Assembly: GCA_964561655.1 (NCBI GenBank)
Contig: CAZLQG010000005.1
Span: 1-34,176 of the forward strand
Reading direction: 5' to 3'
DNA from: CAZLQG01 sp964561655
GTDB taxonomy: Bacteria > Patescibacteriota > Doudnabacteria > UBA920
DNA: 34,176 bases
The translations under genes and the position numbers were made by a program. This document shows positions 21,555 through 29,407 of the stretch, one piece after another; the stretch's first letter is position 1; each line of letters starts with the position of its first letter. The notes beneath the pieces were generated by a model. It was not told the origin of the DNA, searched no databases, and saw nothing but the letters and a program-made list of their open reading frames with translations.

Positions 21555-22124
21555 TTATATTGATTTCAACGTTTCGTTAATTAATTCTTTGTCTTTTTTA
21601 TTGTCTAATTTTTCCCGTAATATCTTTTCTGTCGCCAGTGTTATCAAATCCGCCATTTCAGTCTTGACTTCGCGGACGACCTGATTTTTTTCTCCCTCAA
21701 TCTTTGCTTTGGCTTGGCCAATCATTTTTTCCTGCTCTTTTTTTGTCTCATCCAGAATCTGCTGTTTGGCTTTTGCTGCTTCATTTTGTGATGCGGCGAC
21801 AATGGCGGCTGATTGGCTTCTTACCCTCGTCATTTCGGTTTCTTTCCACTTGAAAAATTCGTCTTTTTCTTTTTGGGTCTGGTCGGCATCGGCTATGGCT
21901 TTTTCTATCTTTTCCGTCCTTTCCGTAAGTTTTTTGGCAACCGGGTTAAATACCCATTTCCATAGAACCAGTAAAATAATTGCAAAATTAATCAGCTGGG
22001 CAACAAAAAGTTTCCAGTTGATCCCCAGCTTGCCCAACACTCCCGGGTCAGCCGCTTCTTGTGAAGTCCCCGCAGCGTGTTGAACTGCTTCTGCGGCCGC
22101 TTGTGCTATGTGAATAAAATCCAT
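21555..22124 (-). CDS. atpF: ATP synthase F0 b subunit
   Basis: The product has 189 residues. About 30 N-terminal residues rich in Ala and His precede the membrane helix (LFVAQLINFAIILLVLWKWVF). The family's NPVAKKLTERTEKIEKA follows, then a long charged coiled coil to about residue 175. It forms the peripheral stalk. The extra N-terminal stretch (MDFIHIAQAAAEAVQH) may lie outside or be a weak signal-like segment. The ATG is preceded by an AATATAACAATTTA-type repeat (in inverse sense) and not by a Shine-Dalgarno. Confidence 0.95.
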   Translation of the reverse strand: MDFIHIAQAAAEAVQHAAGTSQEAADPGVLGKLGINWKLFVAQLINFAIILLVLWKWVFNPVAKKLTERTEKIEKAIADADQTQKEKDEFFKWKETEMTRVRSQSAAIVAASQNEAAKAKQQILDETKKEQEKMIGQAKAKIEGEKNQVVREVKTEMADLITLATEKILREKLDNKKDKELINETLKSI

Positions 22125-22233
22125 ATCAATATAACAATTTAGCTTTTATATTTTGACTAATTTGTTAGGTTGTTATTTTGCAATTAGTTATAAACGCAAG
22201 GGAAAGAAAAATTCTTTCCCAAGCATCTAAAAC

Positions 22234-22452
22234 TTAAAGTGTGAAGGCTACAACCAGGGCGTAAATCGCGATAGCTTCGGCAAAAGCCATGCCCAAAAGC
22301 ATCGGGACGAACAGCTTGTCCGTGCTTTCTGGGTTTCTGCCAATGGATTCCATAGCTTTGCTGCCGATTTTACCGATTGCCAAAGCCGGAATGAGCCCGC
22401 CAACGGCAATCGCAAAAGTTTTAGCTATTAGTCTTACCGCATCTGCTTCCAT
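22234..22452 (-). CDS. atpE: ATP synthase F0 c subunit (proteolipid)
   Basis: The product has 72 residues with two membrane helices and a polar loop RNPES. The ion-binding carboxylate is Glu59 in MAFAEAIAIYALV. The first helix (IAVGGLIPALAIG) lacks the Gln, and the second lacks the Ser/Thr after Glu, that make up a sodium site. The ring is therefore predicted to carry protons. The glycine pattern of helix 1 is GGLIPALAIGKIG. Confidence 0.96.
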   Translation of the reverse strand: MEADAVRLIAKTFAIAVGGLIPALAIGKIGSKAMESIGRNPESTDKLFVPMLLGMAFAEAIAIYALVVAFTL

Positions 22453-22526
22453 TATAATTTTTCCTTTCTTTCACAATTCAGGTCGATCTTATTTTTTTTG
22501 TTTAACGTCGCCTGATGTGAGATTAT

Positions 22527-23390
22527 TTATAAGTTTTTAACAGTCAATCGTTTCTTTGAATGATGTTCTTCTTCGTGCGCCCCATGCATTTCCGTGGTAG
22601 CCATTACCAAGTATACCAGAGCCAGCATGGCAAATACCATGGCTTGAATAAATCCGACCAGAATTTCCAAGGCCATAAAAGGGAGCGGCACAGCAAAAGC
22701 AATAAGTCCGGCAAGAACAGTAAGTAGAACTTCGCCGGCGAAAATGTTGCCGAATAAACGCAGGGACAATGAAATCATTTTCGCTATTTCTGAAAAAATT
22801 TCAATAATACCGACAAAGAATTCAATAATTGCGGTTAAAATATTAACAGGCTTTAAGGATTTTACGGCTTTATAAATATCGCCGAGTTTAATAAAGCGGT
22901 TGACGTATTTGAAAAAGCCAATAGTTATTATTCCCAAGAAGTGGGAAACAGCGACTGCCAAAACTGCCATGGAAAGGGTCATGTTCAGGTCGGTATTCGC
23001 CGGCCTTAGCAAAGGAATAAGTTCAATTTCGCCATGATGCATCTCCCAAATTCCGATTGTGCCTGTGCCGGGCAAAAGGCCCATCCAGTTGGAAATTAAA
23101 ATAAATAAAAACAGGCTGCCAACTATTGGCAAAAATTTTAAGGTTTTTTTGCGGTCGTGGGTTACCCTGTCAATATAACTTAAGACTACGCTTAGGATGC
23201 TTTCAAAAAAATTCAACAGCCCTTTTGGCGCTAAGCCTTTTTTGTAATATTTTTTTATCCCTAAGTTAAGAAAAATTGCAAGAATTATAAAACCTATCAG
23301 CGCTAAAGTGGAATTAATATAAGAATTGGTTACCGGCAGACTTCCTATTGTAAATAGTTGTTCAGCCGCTAATGGCGGTATTGCTAGCAT
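22527..23390 (-). CDS. atpB: ATP synthase F0 a subunit
   Basis: The product has 287 residues with five to six membrane helices. The essential arginine is in SLSLRLFGNIFAGEVLL, and the last helices hold FIQAMVFAMLALVYLVMA. LFILISNWMGLLPG is the usual family wording in the middle. It forms the proton half-channels against the c ring. The C-terminal tail is His/Glu-rich (EMHGAHEEEHHSKK). Its ATG overlaps the atpI stop by one base (TAATG), so translation is coupled. Confidence 0.95.
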   Translation of the reverse strand: MLAIPPLAAEQLFTIGSLPVTNSYINSTLALIGFIILAIFLNLGIKKYYKKGLAPKGLLNFFESILSVVLSYIDRVTHDRKKTLKFLPIVGSLFLFILISNWMGLLPGTGTIGIWEMHHGEIELIPLLRPANTDLNMTLSMAVLAVAVSHFLGIITIGFFKYVNRFIKLGDIYKAVKSLKPVNILTAIIEFFVGIIEIFSEIAKMISLSLRLFGNIFAGEVLLTVLAGLIAFAVPLPFMALEILVGFIQAMVFAMLALVYLVMATTEMHGAHEEEHHSKKRLTVKNL

Positions 23391-23653
23391 TATTTTAAGA
23401 GATTTTTAACTGTTTTAATCCTTTTGTAAATCATGTAAGAACTTAGCGGCAGAGAAATTAAAATTCCGATCAAAACAAAATATTCTGTTCCCTGCTTTTG
23501 GTCCAGCCATTGGCCCAACTTTATAAGGAGATACAATGGCAAGCCTATCATAATTGCAAACTCAATACCCACTTCCAGTAAAAGTCCATAAACAGCAAAA
23601 TTTTTGCTTTTATCTTTCTTTTTTTCGTCAGGTTTTTGGGTCTGGTTTTCCAT
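23390..23653 (-). CDS. atpI: AtpI/AtpZ-like F0 accessory protein
   Basis: The product has 87 residues. A Lys/Asp-rich cytoplasmic start precedes two membrane helices (LLLEVGIEFAIMIGLPLYLL and YFVLIGILISLPLSSYMIY) joined by GQWLDQKQGTE, as in the AtpZ/DUF-type AtpI family. These help c-ring assembly or carry magnesium. It is the first gene of the ATP synthase operon, with the promoter only about 15 nt ahead of the ATG. Confidence 0.85.
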   Translation of the reverse strand: MENQTQKPDEKKKDKSKNFAVYGLLLEVGIEFAIMIGLPLYLLIKLGQWLDQKQGTEYFVLIGILISLPLSSYMIYKRIKTVKNLLK

Positions 23654-23668
23654 TTGAAAAACGCGTCT

Positions 23669-23697
23669 AGTTTAACAAATTAAAGCTAATCTGGCAA
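23669..23697 (-). promoter_or_regulatory. Promoter of the ATP synthase operon
   Basis: The minus strand has TTGCCA, 17 bp, TAAACT. The start near 23662 leaves a leader of about 8-9 nt, too short for a Shine-Dalgarno. A TTTCTGG/CCAGAAA hairpin lies upstream (about 23711-23737) and may close the NUDIX transcript. Confidence 0.7.
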
Positions 23698-23757
23698 GAC
23701 TGGCGTTTTCTGGAGCTCTTGACATCCCAGAAATTTTGTAATTTTAGTCCTTAGATT

Positions 23758-24315
23758 TTATCCAAATATAGTTTTTTTGTATTTTTTCTTAAATCTAGGG
23801 TTAATTCTTGCCAAAAGCATATCGAACACCGTCTCTGCTATATGATGAGTGGGTTTGTCTGAAAGCTTAAGAAATTTGTCAAAAGGCATCAATTTAATTT
23901 GAATTTTTTCACCATTGTCTAAATTTTGCCTGGCGACTTTTTGGCAATTTTGTGCCGTGTAAATGTAAATACTGTGTTTAATTTTGCCTTTTTTCTCTAT
24001 CTTTTTCCAAAGTTGCCAGTTTTTGCTAGACATTCCGGTTTCTTCCAAGAGTTCTCGTTTTGCGCAAGTTAAAGGCTTTTCCCCCTTTTTATCCATTCGG
24101 CCGGAAGGCGTGCAATAAAACCAACCGGTGTGTGGCTGTTTTTGTTTTAAAACCACGACCTTATTTTTATATGAAGGGATAATTACAACGGTATTTTGCC
24201 GTTTTACAAATTCAAAAACTTTGAAGCTGCCATCAAACATCTTTTGCTTCCATTGGTAGACTTCAAAAATTTCTCCGTTAAATACTCTTTTTGGTTTTTT
24301 TGCAAGATTAGGCAT
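23758..24315 (-). CDS. NUDIX hydrolase
   Basis: The product has 185 residues. The NUDIX box is present as GRMDKKGEKPLTCAKRELLEETGM, written here only up to its key parts: G, then E, then RELLEETG. One residue more than usual separates the first Gly from the first Glu. The surrounding fold (VVVLKQKQPHTGWFYCTPSG, YIYTAQNCQ) resembles ADP-ribose pyrophosphatases, so a nucleoside-diphosphate sugar is a likely substrate. It begins 9 nt after the symporter and is probably co-transcribed with it. The C-terminal tail is strongly basic. Confidence 0.88.
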   Translation of the reverse strand: MPNLAKKPKRVFNGEIFEVYQWKQKMFDGSFKVFEFVKRQNTVVIIPSYKNKVVVLKQKQPHTGWFYCTPSGRMDKKGEKPLTCAKRELLEETGMSSKNWQLWKKIEKKGKIKHSIYIYTAQNCQKVARQNLDNGEKIQIKLMPFDKFLKLSDKPTHHIAETVFDMLLARINPRFKKKYKKTIFG

Positions 24316-24324
24316 TTATAAAAT

Positions 24325-25716
24325 TTAAGTCAATAGAGTTATTTCGCTTTCCGAATGCTTTGTAAAAAAAGACAGCATGATAAATGTAATTAGACTCACC
24401 AAAAACCCGGGAACAAAAGCTGTCGTAGGCATTTTTGGCAGTAAAAATAGGGCGCATATAAAACCTAGTAAAACAGAAAAGAAAGATGCTGTGGCGGTCG
24501 CGCGTTTCCAAAAGAAACCGCCAAAAATCGCCGGCAAAAAAACTAGGAGCATAAACAGCGCCGTAGTAGAGAGCGTTAAAATATCTCTGACAAAAAAAGC
24601 AAATACTAAGCCCGCAAAGCCTGCCACTACCGTTAAAATTCTTCCTGTTTTTAATATTTGTGTGTCGGAAGCTTGGGGATTAATCGCGCCTTTGTAAAAA
24701 TCTTTAGTCAAGGAGGCCGTTATTACCATTATTGTAGTATTGACTGAAGAAATGAAAACAGCCAAAAATGCCGCTACTCCCAGTCCCAAAAAGCCAATCG
24801 GCAATTGGTTTTTCATCAAAACAAAAATCGCTAAGTCCCTGTCCGGTAAAGAGGGGTAAAGGACTTTAGTCGCCATTCCAAAGAACATCGCCAGCACGTA
24901 GAAGGCCAAGATAAGAATGAAAGATATTATAAAAGCTTTTCTGGCTGTTTTGCTGCTTTCCGAAGCGTAAATTTTTTGCCAAATTTCCATAGAAATCAGA
25001 GCCGCACCCATGCCAAAAATCAAGCCGCCAATAAAAAAAGTCACGCCGCCAAAACTAAAAGGGCTGAAGTAAGAAGCGGGCAGAGCGGTTAAACCGTGGA
25101 AGCCGCCGATTGAATGTAAAACAATGGGCAGCAAAATTCCAAATAGCACGATAATCATTACCCAAAAATGGATAACATCGGTGTAAAAATCGCTTTTTAT
25201 TCCGGCAAAGGCGGTGTAGATGACGGTTGTTGCCGCCGCTATTAAAACTGTAACTTCAAAACTTAAATTGGTCCAAAGTTGCAACAGTATTGCTAGGCCG
25301 GTGAATTGTGTGGCGGTGAAAAGAAAATAAGCGAGAATGATAATTGCGCCGACCAAAAGCTGGTTGTGTTTTGAATATCTTACTCTAAAAAAATCCCCGA
25401 GAGTATGAGCTTTATAGCGGTCGCCGAATTTTTTTATGGTCGGTGCGAATATTGCTACAGCGATAACTCCCACTAATGCGCTTACCGCCGCCGTTAAACC
25501 TACCGAAATTCCCGTGTCAAACCCGCCGGATGCTGTGCCAACGATTGTTCCTATACCAACCCAGGAAGAAACCACCGAAAATAATACCAGGTAGGTTTTT
25601 GCTTTGCGCGAAAGGATCAGAAAATCTTCTGCTGTTTCCCTCAGGCCTACTACAATACCAACTACGAATAGCAGGGCTAAATAGGCAATAATTATGATTA
25701 GATCAATGGGTGCCAT
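24325..25716 (-). CDS. Sodium:solute symporter family transporter
   Basis: The product has 463 residues with about 13 membrane helices and the SSF fold. Characteristic pieces are the start IDLIIIIAYLALLFVVGIVVG, SSWVGIGTIVGTASGG in helix 1-2, the signature region GMGAALISMEIWQKIYAS, and SSVNTTIMVITASLTKDFY, which holds the Ser/Thr of the sodium site. The substrate cannot be told from sequence; family members carry proline, pantothenate, sugars or other organic solutes. For a host-dependent small cell, uptake of a building block is a reasonable guess. The NUDIX gene follows and tRNA-Thr precedes it on the same strand. Confidence 0.9.
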   Translation of the reverse strand: MAPIDLIIIIAYLALLFVVGIVVGLRETAEDFLILSRKAKTYLVLFSVVSSWVGIGTIVGTASGGFDTGISVGLTAAVSALVGVIAVAIFAPTIKKFGDRYKAHTLGDFFRVRYSKHNQLLVGAIIILAYFLFTATQFTGLAILLQLWTNLSFEVTVLIAAATTVIYTAFAGIKSDFYTDVIHFWVMIIVLFGILLPIVLHSIGGFHGLTALPASYFSPFSFGGVTFFIGGLIFGMGAALISMEIWQKIYASESSKTARKAFIISFILILAFYVLAMFFGMATKVLYPSLPDRDLAIFVLMKNQLPIGFLGLGVAAFLAVFISSVNTTIMVITASLTKDFYKGAINPQASDTQILKTGRILTVVAGFAGLVFAFFVRDILTLSTTALFMLLVFLPAIFGGFFWKRATATASFFSVLLGFICALFLLPKMPTTAFVPGFLVSLITFIMLSFFTKHSESEITLLT

Positions 25717-25746
25717 GTATTTTTATTATTTTTACTCAACCGTTGT

Positions 25747-25860
<114 letters not shown>

Positions 25861-25935
25861 TTTACCAATTGAGCTATCTTGGCCAGAGATTCAACAGGGC
25901 GATACTATTGCTCTACCAGTTGAGCTGCATTGGCG
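25861..25935 (-). pseudogene. Two truncated 5' tRNA relics
   Basis: Just upstream of tRNA-Thr on the same strand are two tRNA beginnings in tandem. The nearer, GGCCAAGATAGCTCAATTGG (25884-25865), has an acceptor 5' strand and D arm and then runs into the flanking repeat. The farther (25934-25907) reads GCCAATGCAGCTCAACTGGT followed by AGAGC, then a decayed anticodon region. Neither has a T arm or 3' acceptor strand. Confidence 0.65.
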
Positions 25936-25968
25936 AGAAAAATGTTTTTAGGCAAGTAAACTTATCAC

Positions 25969-25997
25969 TTGATTGATATAGTTTAAGGGGATAAAAT
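25969..25997 (+). promoter_or_regulatory. Promoter of the 26005 gene (leaderless)
   Basis: TTGATT, 17 bp, TAAAAT. The ATG begins 7 nt after the -10 box, exactly as for the gene at 1336. Confidence 0.75.
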
Positions 25998-26004
25998 AGG
26001 GCTT

Positions 26005-26205
26005 ATGAGTAAACGAACTCTAATGAGGATGTTGAGAGAGAAGGGGCCTGGGGAGTTTCGGAGAGTTTTTGATCAAAACACTCTGGATCGCTTCGGTGAT
26101 TTGCTCGATTTAACACCCGAGCAAAAAGCTGCTGTTGCGGACCCCGATCAACCCTTGGTTCTCACGCAAAAGCAGTATGAGCGTTTGAGGGCCGAGATTT
26201 GTTGA
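26005..26205 (+). CDS. Small orphan protein, leaderless gene, unknown function
   Basis: The gene encodes 66 residues, charged and predicted helical, with no membrane segment: a basic start (MSKRTLMRMLREKGPGEFRR), then DRFGDLLDLTPEQKAAVADP and a tail VLTQKQYERLRAEIC. LTPEQKAAV reads like a helix cap of a small helical domain. Evidence for a real gene is the near-consensus promoter placed for a leaderless transcript and the strong terminator 41 nt after the stop. Codon use (GAG, CGG, GGG, CTC) is richer in G and C than the flanking murI. It shares this build with the 1336 gene but no obvious sequence similarity. Confidence 0.7.
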   Translation: MSKRTLMRMLREKGPGEFRRVFDQNTLDRFGDLLDLTPEQKAAVADPDQPLVLTQKQYERLRAEIC

Positions 26206-26246
26206 TAATCGCCTATTCGGTAGCCGGTGCCGCCTCACCGACACGC

Positions 26247-26282
26247 GCCCGCGGGCTTACAACGTCCGAGGGCTTTCTTTTT
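26247..26282 (+). terminator. Terminator of the 26005 gene
   Basis: GCCCGCGG (26247-26254) pairs with CCGAGGGC (26266-26273) with one G-A mismatch, followed by TTTCTTTTTTT. The T-run abuts the murI stop. A second hairpin, CGGTG/CACCG, lies at about 26225-26240. Confidence 0.75.
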
Positions 26283-27086
26283 TTAAAGATCTACTTTTTT
26301 AAACTTCAAATTCTTTCCAAATAATCTTTTTAATACTTCTTTCAAATTTTGGTTCAAATCAGTAACTAAAAAATCTCTCTTGTTCTTTTTCGATAGTTTG
26401 ACTTCAATTTCCGGGTGCCTTTTTAAATACTCGGCCAGTTTTTTTGGAATGATTTGGTCTTGCGACAAAACTTTAACTTTTTTGCCTGCAATCTTCTTGA
26501 TTTTATTTTTGAACACCGGGTAATGCGTACAGCCCAAAACTATTTCATCAACATTTTTTGATATTAAGGGTTTAAGATAATTCTTTAAGATGTCATCAGA
26601 AAATTTTAATCCGGCATGTTCCGCTAAGGGTACCAAAAGCGGTGCGGCTTGTTCAAAAATTTGAACTTTGGGCGCAAGTTTCTTTAACTCTTTTTTGTAA
26701 ATGTGTGAGTTTACCGTGCCTGCGGTTGCCAGTACTCCTACTCGTTTTGCTTTTGTATTTGCGGCAGTTACCTCCATAGTCGGCACGATTACTCCCAACA
26801 CTCTCCTGTTTGGGTATTTTTTTGGGAGATATTGCTGCTGAATTTTTCTTAAGGCCTCGGAAGAGGCAGTATTGCAGGCCAAAATAATCAGCTGGCAATT
26901 TTGTTTTTGAAACAAAAAATCAACAGCTTGTTTGGTAAATTCATAAACAGTCTGCTGCGAACGGTTGCCGTAGGGCACTCTTTTGGTGTCCCCCAAATAA
27001 ACGTAATCGTATTTTGGAAGTTTTTTAATTATCGTCTTCGCAATAATGAGCCCGCCCAACCCACTATCAAATATTCCGATTTTCAT
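26283..27086 (-). CDS. murI: Glutamate racemase
   Basis: The product has 267 residues, the family length. IGIFDSGLGG at the N-terminus holds the conserved Asp7 and Ser8. The two catalytic cysteines are Cys71 in ACNTASSEAL and Cys186 in GCTHYP, with His188. VYLGDTKRVPYGNRS binds the substrate. It makes D-glutamate for peptidoglycan, so the cell makes its own wall. TATAAT on the minus strand (27130-27125) lies about 39 nt before the ATG, overlapping the end of the preceding terminator; its -35 is poor. The C-terminal 30 residues are basic. Confidence 0.95.
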   Translation of the reverse strand: MKIGIFDSGLGGLIIAKTIIKKLPKYDYVYLGDTKRVPYGNRSQQTVYEFTKQAVDFLFQKQNCQLIILACNTASSEALRKIQQQYLPKKYPNRRVLGVIVPTMEVTAANTKAKRVGVLATAGTVNSHIYKKELKKLAPKVQIFEQAAPLLVPLAEHAGLKFSDDILKNYLKPLISKNVDEIVLGCTHYPVFKNKIKKIAGKKVKVLSQDQIIPKKLAEYLKRHPEIEVKLSKKNKRDFLVTDLNQNLKEVLKRLFGKNLKFKKVDL

Positions 27087-27146
27087 CGTGGAATGATTTA
27101 AATATTGCTCGTTTAACTATCTAAATTATACCGTATTTAAGCAAAC

Positions 27147-27172
27147 AAAAAAAGCCCCCTTTAAGAGGCTTT
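27147..27172 (-). terminator. Terminator of the envelope operon
   Basis: On the minus strand AAAGCCTC pairs with GGGGGCTTT (one wobble), followed by a T-run. It lies 7 nt after the stop of the 27179 gene. Confidence 0.75.
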
Positions 27173-27178
27173 TAAAGT

Positions 27179-29404
27179 TTATTGTATCCCGGAGGGAGTT
27201 ACCTTATGTACGCCTGGCGCGTATCCGCCATATTCAGAACCCAGACAAAAATCAATTTCATAACTTTGGCCGTTATTTAATTGTTGATAGCTGTAAATAT
27301 TTTGGTCTAAAGTACAGTGCCCGTCCGGGGGTTCGGGGGCTTTTGGGATTTCACTTAGGACCGAGACTCCGCCAAAATTTTCGACAGGTGCTGTTAGGCC
27401 ACTTAGTTGCTCCGGGTACCTGCCGTATTCATTGAAGTAGAGCTCGAGAGCAGTCATTATTTGTCTAACCGAGCCTAGGCGAATTTTGTCTCTATCGATT
27501 GAAGCTTGGGAATCCTGAAAAGCATCTCCTAATATATCCACCGCGCCTTCGGGTACAACAAATTGGTGCTGTTGGCCGTAATTGGAAAATTCCGCATTTA
27601 TTTTGAATTCCGCAGTAAAATTTAGTTGAGAAAACAGGTCTTCGTTGTCAGTTATGATTTGGCCCGAGCATTGTTCCTCTGTTCCGGTGCAAGTGATGTT
27701 GGGCTCAATCCCCAAGTTAGTCATTCTGGCTATTCCTGCACTATAACCTCCTGTGTCATCTCCCAGACAAAATGTGTACTCGTAATCCGGATACAGTTTT
27801 ATGCCGTTGGCCTCAACAGGCTCCCCTTTTGGTTCGTACCAGTAAGTATTATAATAGTCGCTGCACTGTCCATCAGCTGGGTTTGGCGCGGTCGGAACTA
27901 TACTAATGTAAAACGGCGAGAGATCTTCCGGAATGCCATTGATTCCGTCCGGGTACCCGTTTTTATCGTTAAAAAAAAGTTCTAATGCCGCCGCCATTTG
28001 CCTTATGTCCGCAAGCCTTATTGCGTCCCTGCTTTTCTTTCTGGCCGAATCTAAAACGGGAATGGAATCTATTGCATCTGTGCCCATAATAGAATTAAAG
28101 GACGGGGCGGAAGTAAGTAAATGTAATTTATAGAGTTGAAAATCTTTTACGCCTATCCAGGTTTCAAATTCTTTAACTTCTATTTTGTCCACGAATTGCG
28201 CTATTGAATCAGTTAAGGATTCAAATTCATCCAGAGTTGTTTGATCGGACATCCCCAGTTGTTTTGTAAAAGAATTAATAATGGCGCTTAGGCTCAGTTT
28301 TATATTGTTCTTGAGAGTTTCTTTGTCCAACGAGTTTTTAAAATGCGCAGTTTTTACTCCGTTGATTTTTTCTATGCCTAAATATTTTTCCATTCTCCAG
28401 GTTTCGAAATCTTTCCAAATGTTTTCCAGTTCATTTTTCAAGTTTTCGGAAATGTCTCCCGAGGTATTATTTGTGGCGTCCTCCGCGCTTGGAATTTCAG
28501 AGTTGTCAACATTTTGAGCGACAATACTTGCCCCAAGGACATTGGAAATGTTTTCCAGTTCTTCCTGCACTTTTTTATAGTCAATTTTTATCCAGTCGGC
28601 CTGTTCGCCTACTTCCTGCAAAAATAAATTTTTTGCCTCAGGTATGTCCGAAATTTTTAAGTAAAATATATTATCCACTATCATAAAATTCAACCCTTGC
28701 TGAAATTGCGTTTCTCCGGCCGAAACGTTAAAAGAAGCATGAACATCCATATTCGCGTTTTCTTCGTCGATAATATCGTTGGCAGATTCAAAATTTAAGG
28801 TAATCTCAATCGGAGTTGGGTCTTTAAGTTCTTTACCAATGATTTTTGCAGGATCGTCTTTGTAGCTAATATTAATAATAGAATTAAAAGATTTGTTTTT
28901 TTCTCTTGAAATAAAATTGTTCCAAATTTTGGCCGGGTTAGCATAAACATAGGAATAAAAAAAGTAGCCGCCGGCGCCTAAGAGTAAAATCGCTACCAAA
29001 CCTACAATTAGTTTTTTTTGGAAACCTTTATTGTGCTTGAGCATTTCCTCGTGGTGCGCTGTTATGCTTTGGGCTTCCATATGAATTGCGCCGGCCGTTT
29101 CAACTTGTGATTCTTTGTCTTGAAATGGTTGTGGCTGTTCCTTTTTAGATTCTAACTGGTGTGTTTGGACAGGGCCGGGCATTTCTTCGTGCACCGGCTT
29201 GGCAGATTGTTCTCTGTCTTGAGGCAGCACAATATCTTCGTCTTTGTTTTCAAAAAGTTTATGCGCTTCCGCTTTGGCGTGGACAAAGGCCTGCTCCACC
29301 AATTCAGCTTCCCAGCCCGCGTTAAGCAGGTTTTGCTTAATTTCTCTTTCAGTAAGGCCGTATTCCTTGGCTTCCTTAATGTATTTGACTACTTCGTCGT
29401 ACAT
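27179..29404 (-). CDS. Large membrane-anchored surface protein with two pilin-like C-terminal domains
   Basis: The product has 741 residues. Residues 1-45 form a small three-helix domain like UBA/CUE or a zinc-free helical bundle (YIKEAKEYGLTEREIKQNLL, AGWEAELVEQAF). A Gln/Glu/His-rich linker runs to about 128, then one membrane helix (KLIVGLVAILLLGAGGYFFYS). A large extracytoplasmic region of beta and helical character follows. The last 280 residues hold two related units, starting RDAIRLADIRQMAAALELFF and RDKIRLGSVRQIMTALELYF. Each is followed by NxxGxYPxx, a PxAPxPxDGxC motif and FCLG-GGY(S/A)xG near the end. These match the globular part of type IV pseudopilins without the N-terminal helix. 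The gene is last in the envelope operon, 3 nt after the foldase gene. Function unknown. Confidence 0.8.
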   Translation of the reverse strand: MYDEVVKYIKEAKEYGLTEREIKQNLLNAGWEAELVEQAFVHAKAEAHKLFENKDEDIVLPQDREQSAKPVHEEMPGPVQTHQLESKKEQPQPFQDKESQVETAGAIHMEAQSITAHHEEMLKHNKGFQKKLIVGLVAILLLGAGGYFFYSYVYANPAKIWNNFISREKNKSFNSIINISYKDDPAKIIGKELKDPTPIEITLNFESANDIIDEENANMDVHASFNVSAGETQFQQGLNFMIVDNIFYLKISDIPEAKNLFLQEVGEQADWIKIDYKKVQEELENISNVLGASIVAQNVDNSEIPSAEDATNNTSGDISENLKNELENIWKDFETWRMEKYLGIEKINGVKTAHFKNSLDKETLKNNIKLSLSAIINSFTKQLGMSDQTTLDEFESLTDSIAQFVDKIEVKEFETWIGVKDFQLYKLHLLTSAPSFNSIMGTDAIDSIPVLDSARKKSRDAIRLADIRQMAAALELFFNDKNGYPDGINGIPEDLSPFYISIVPTAPNPADGQCSDYYNTYWYEPKGEPVEANGIKLYPDYEYTFCLGDDTGGYSAGIARMTNLGIEPNITCTGTEEQCSGQIITDNEDLFSQLNFTAEFKINAEFSNYGQQHQFVVPEGAVDILGDAFQDSQASIDRDKIRLGSVRQIMTALELYFNEYGRYPEQLSGLTAPVENFGGVSVLSEIPKAPEPPDGHCTLDQNIYSYQQLNNGQSYEIDFCLGSEYGGYAPGVHKVTPSGIQ

Positions 29405-29407
29405 ATT

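Noticed and set aside
22234..22452. Sodium-driven ATP synthase
   Set aside because: The c subunit lacks the Gln and Ser/Thr ligands of sodium rings, so a proton ring is more likely.
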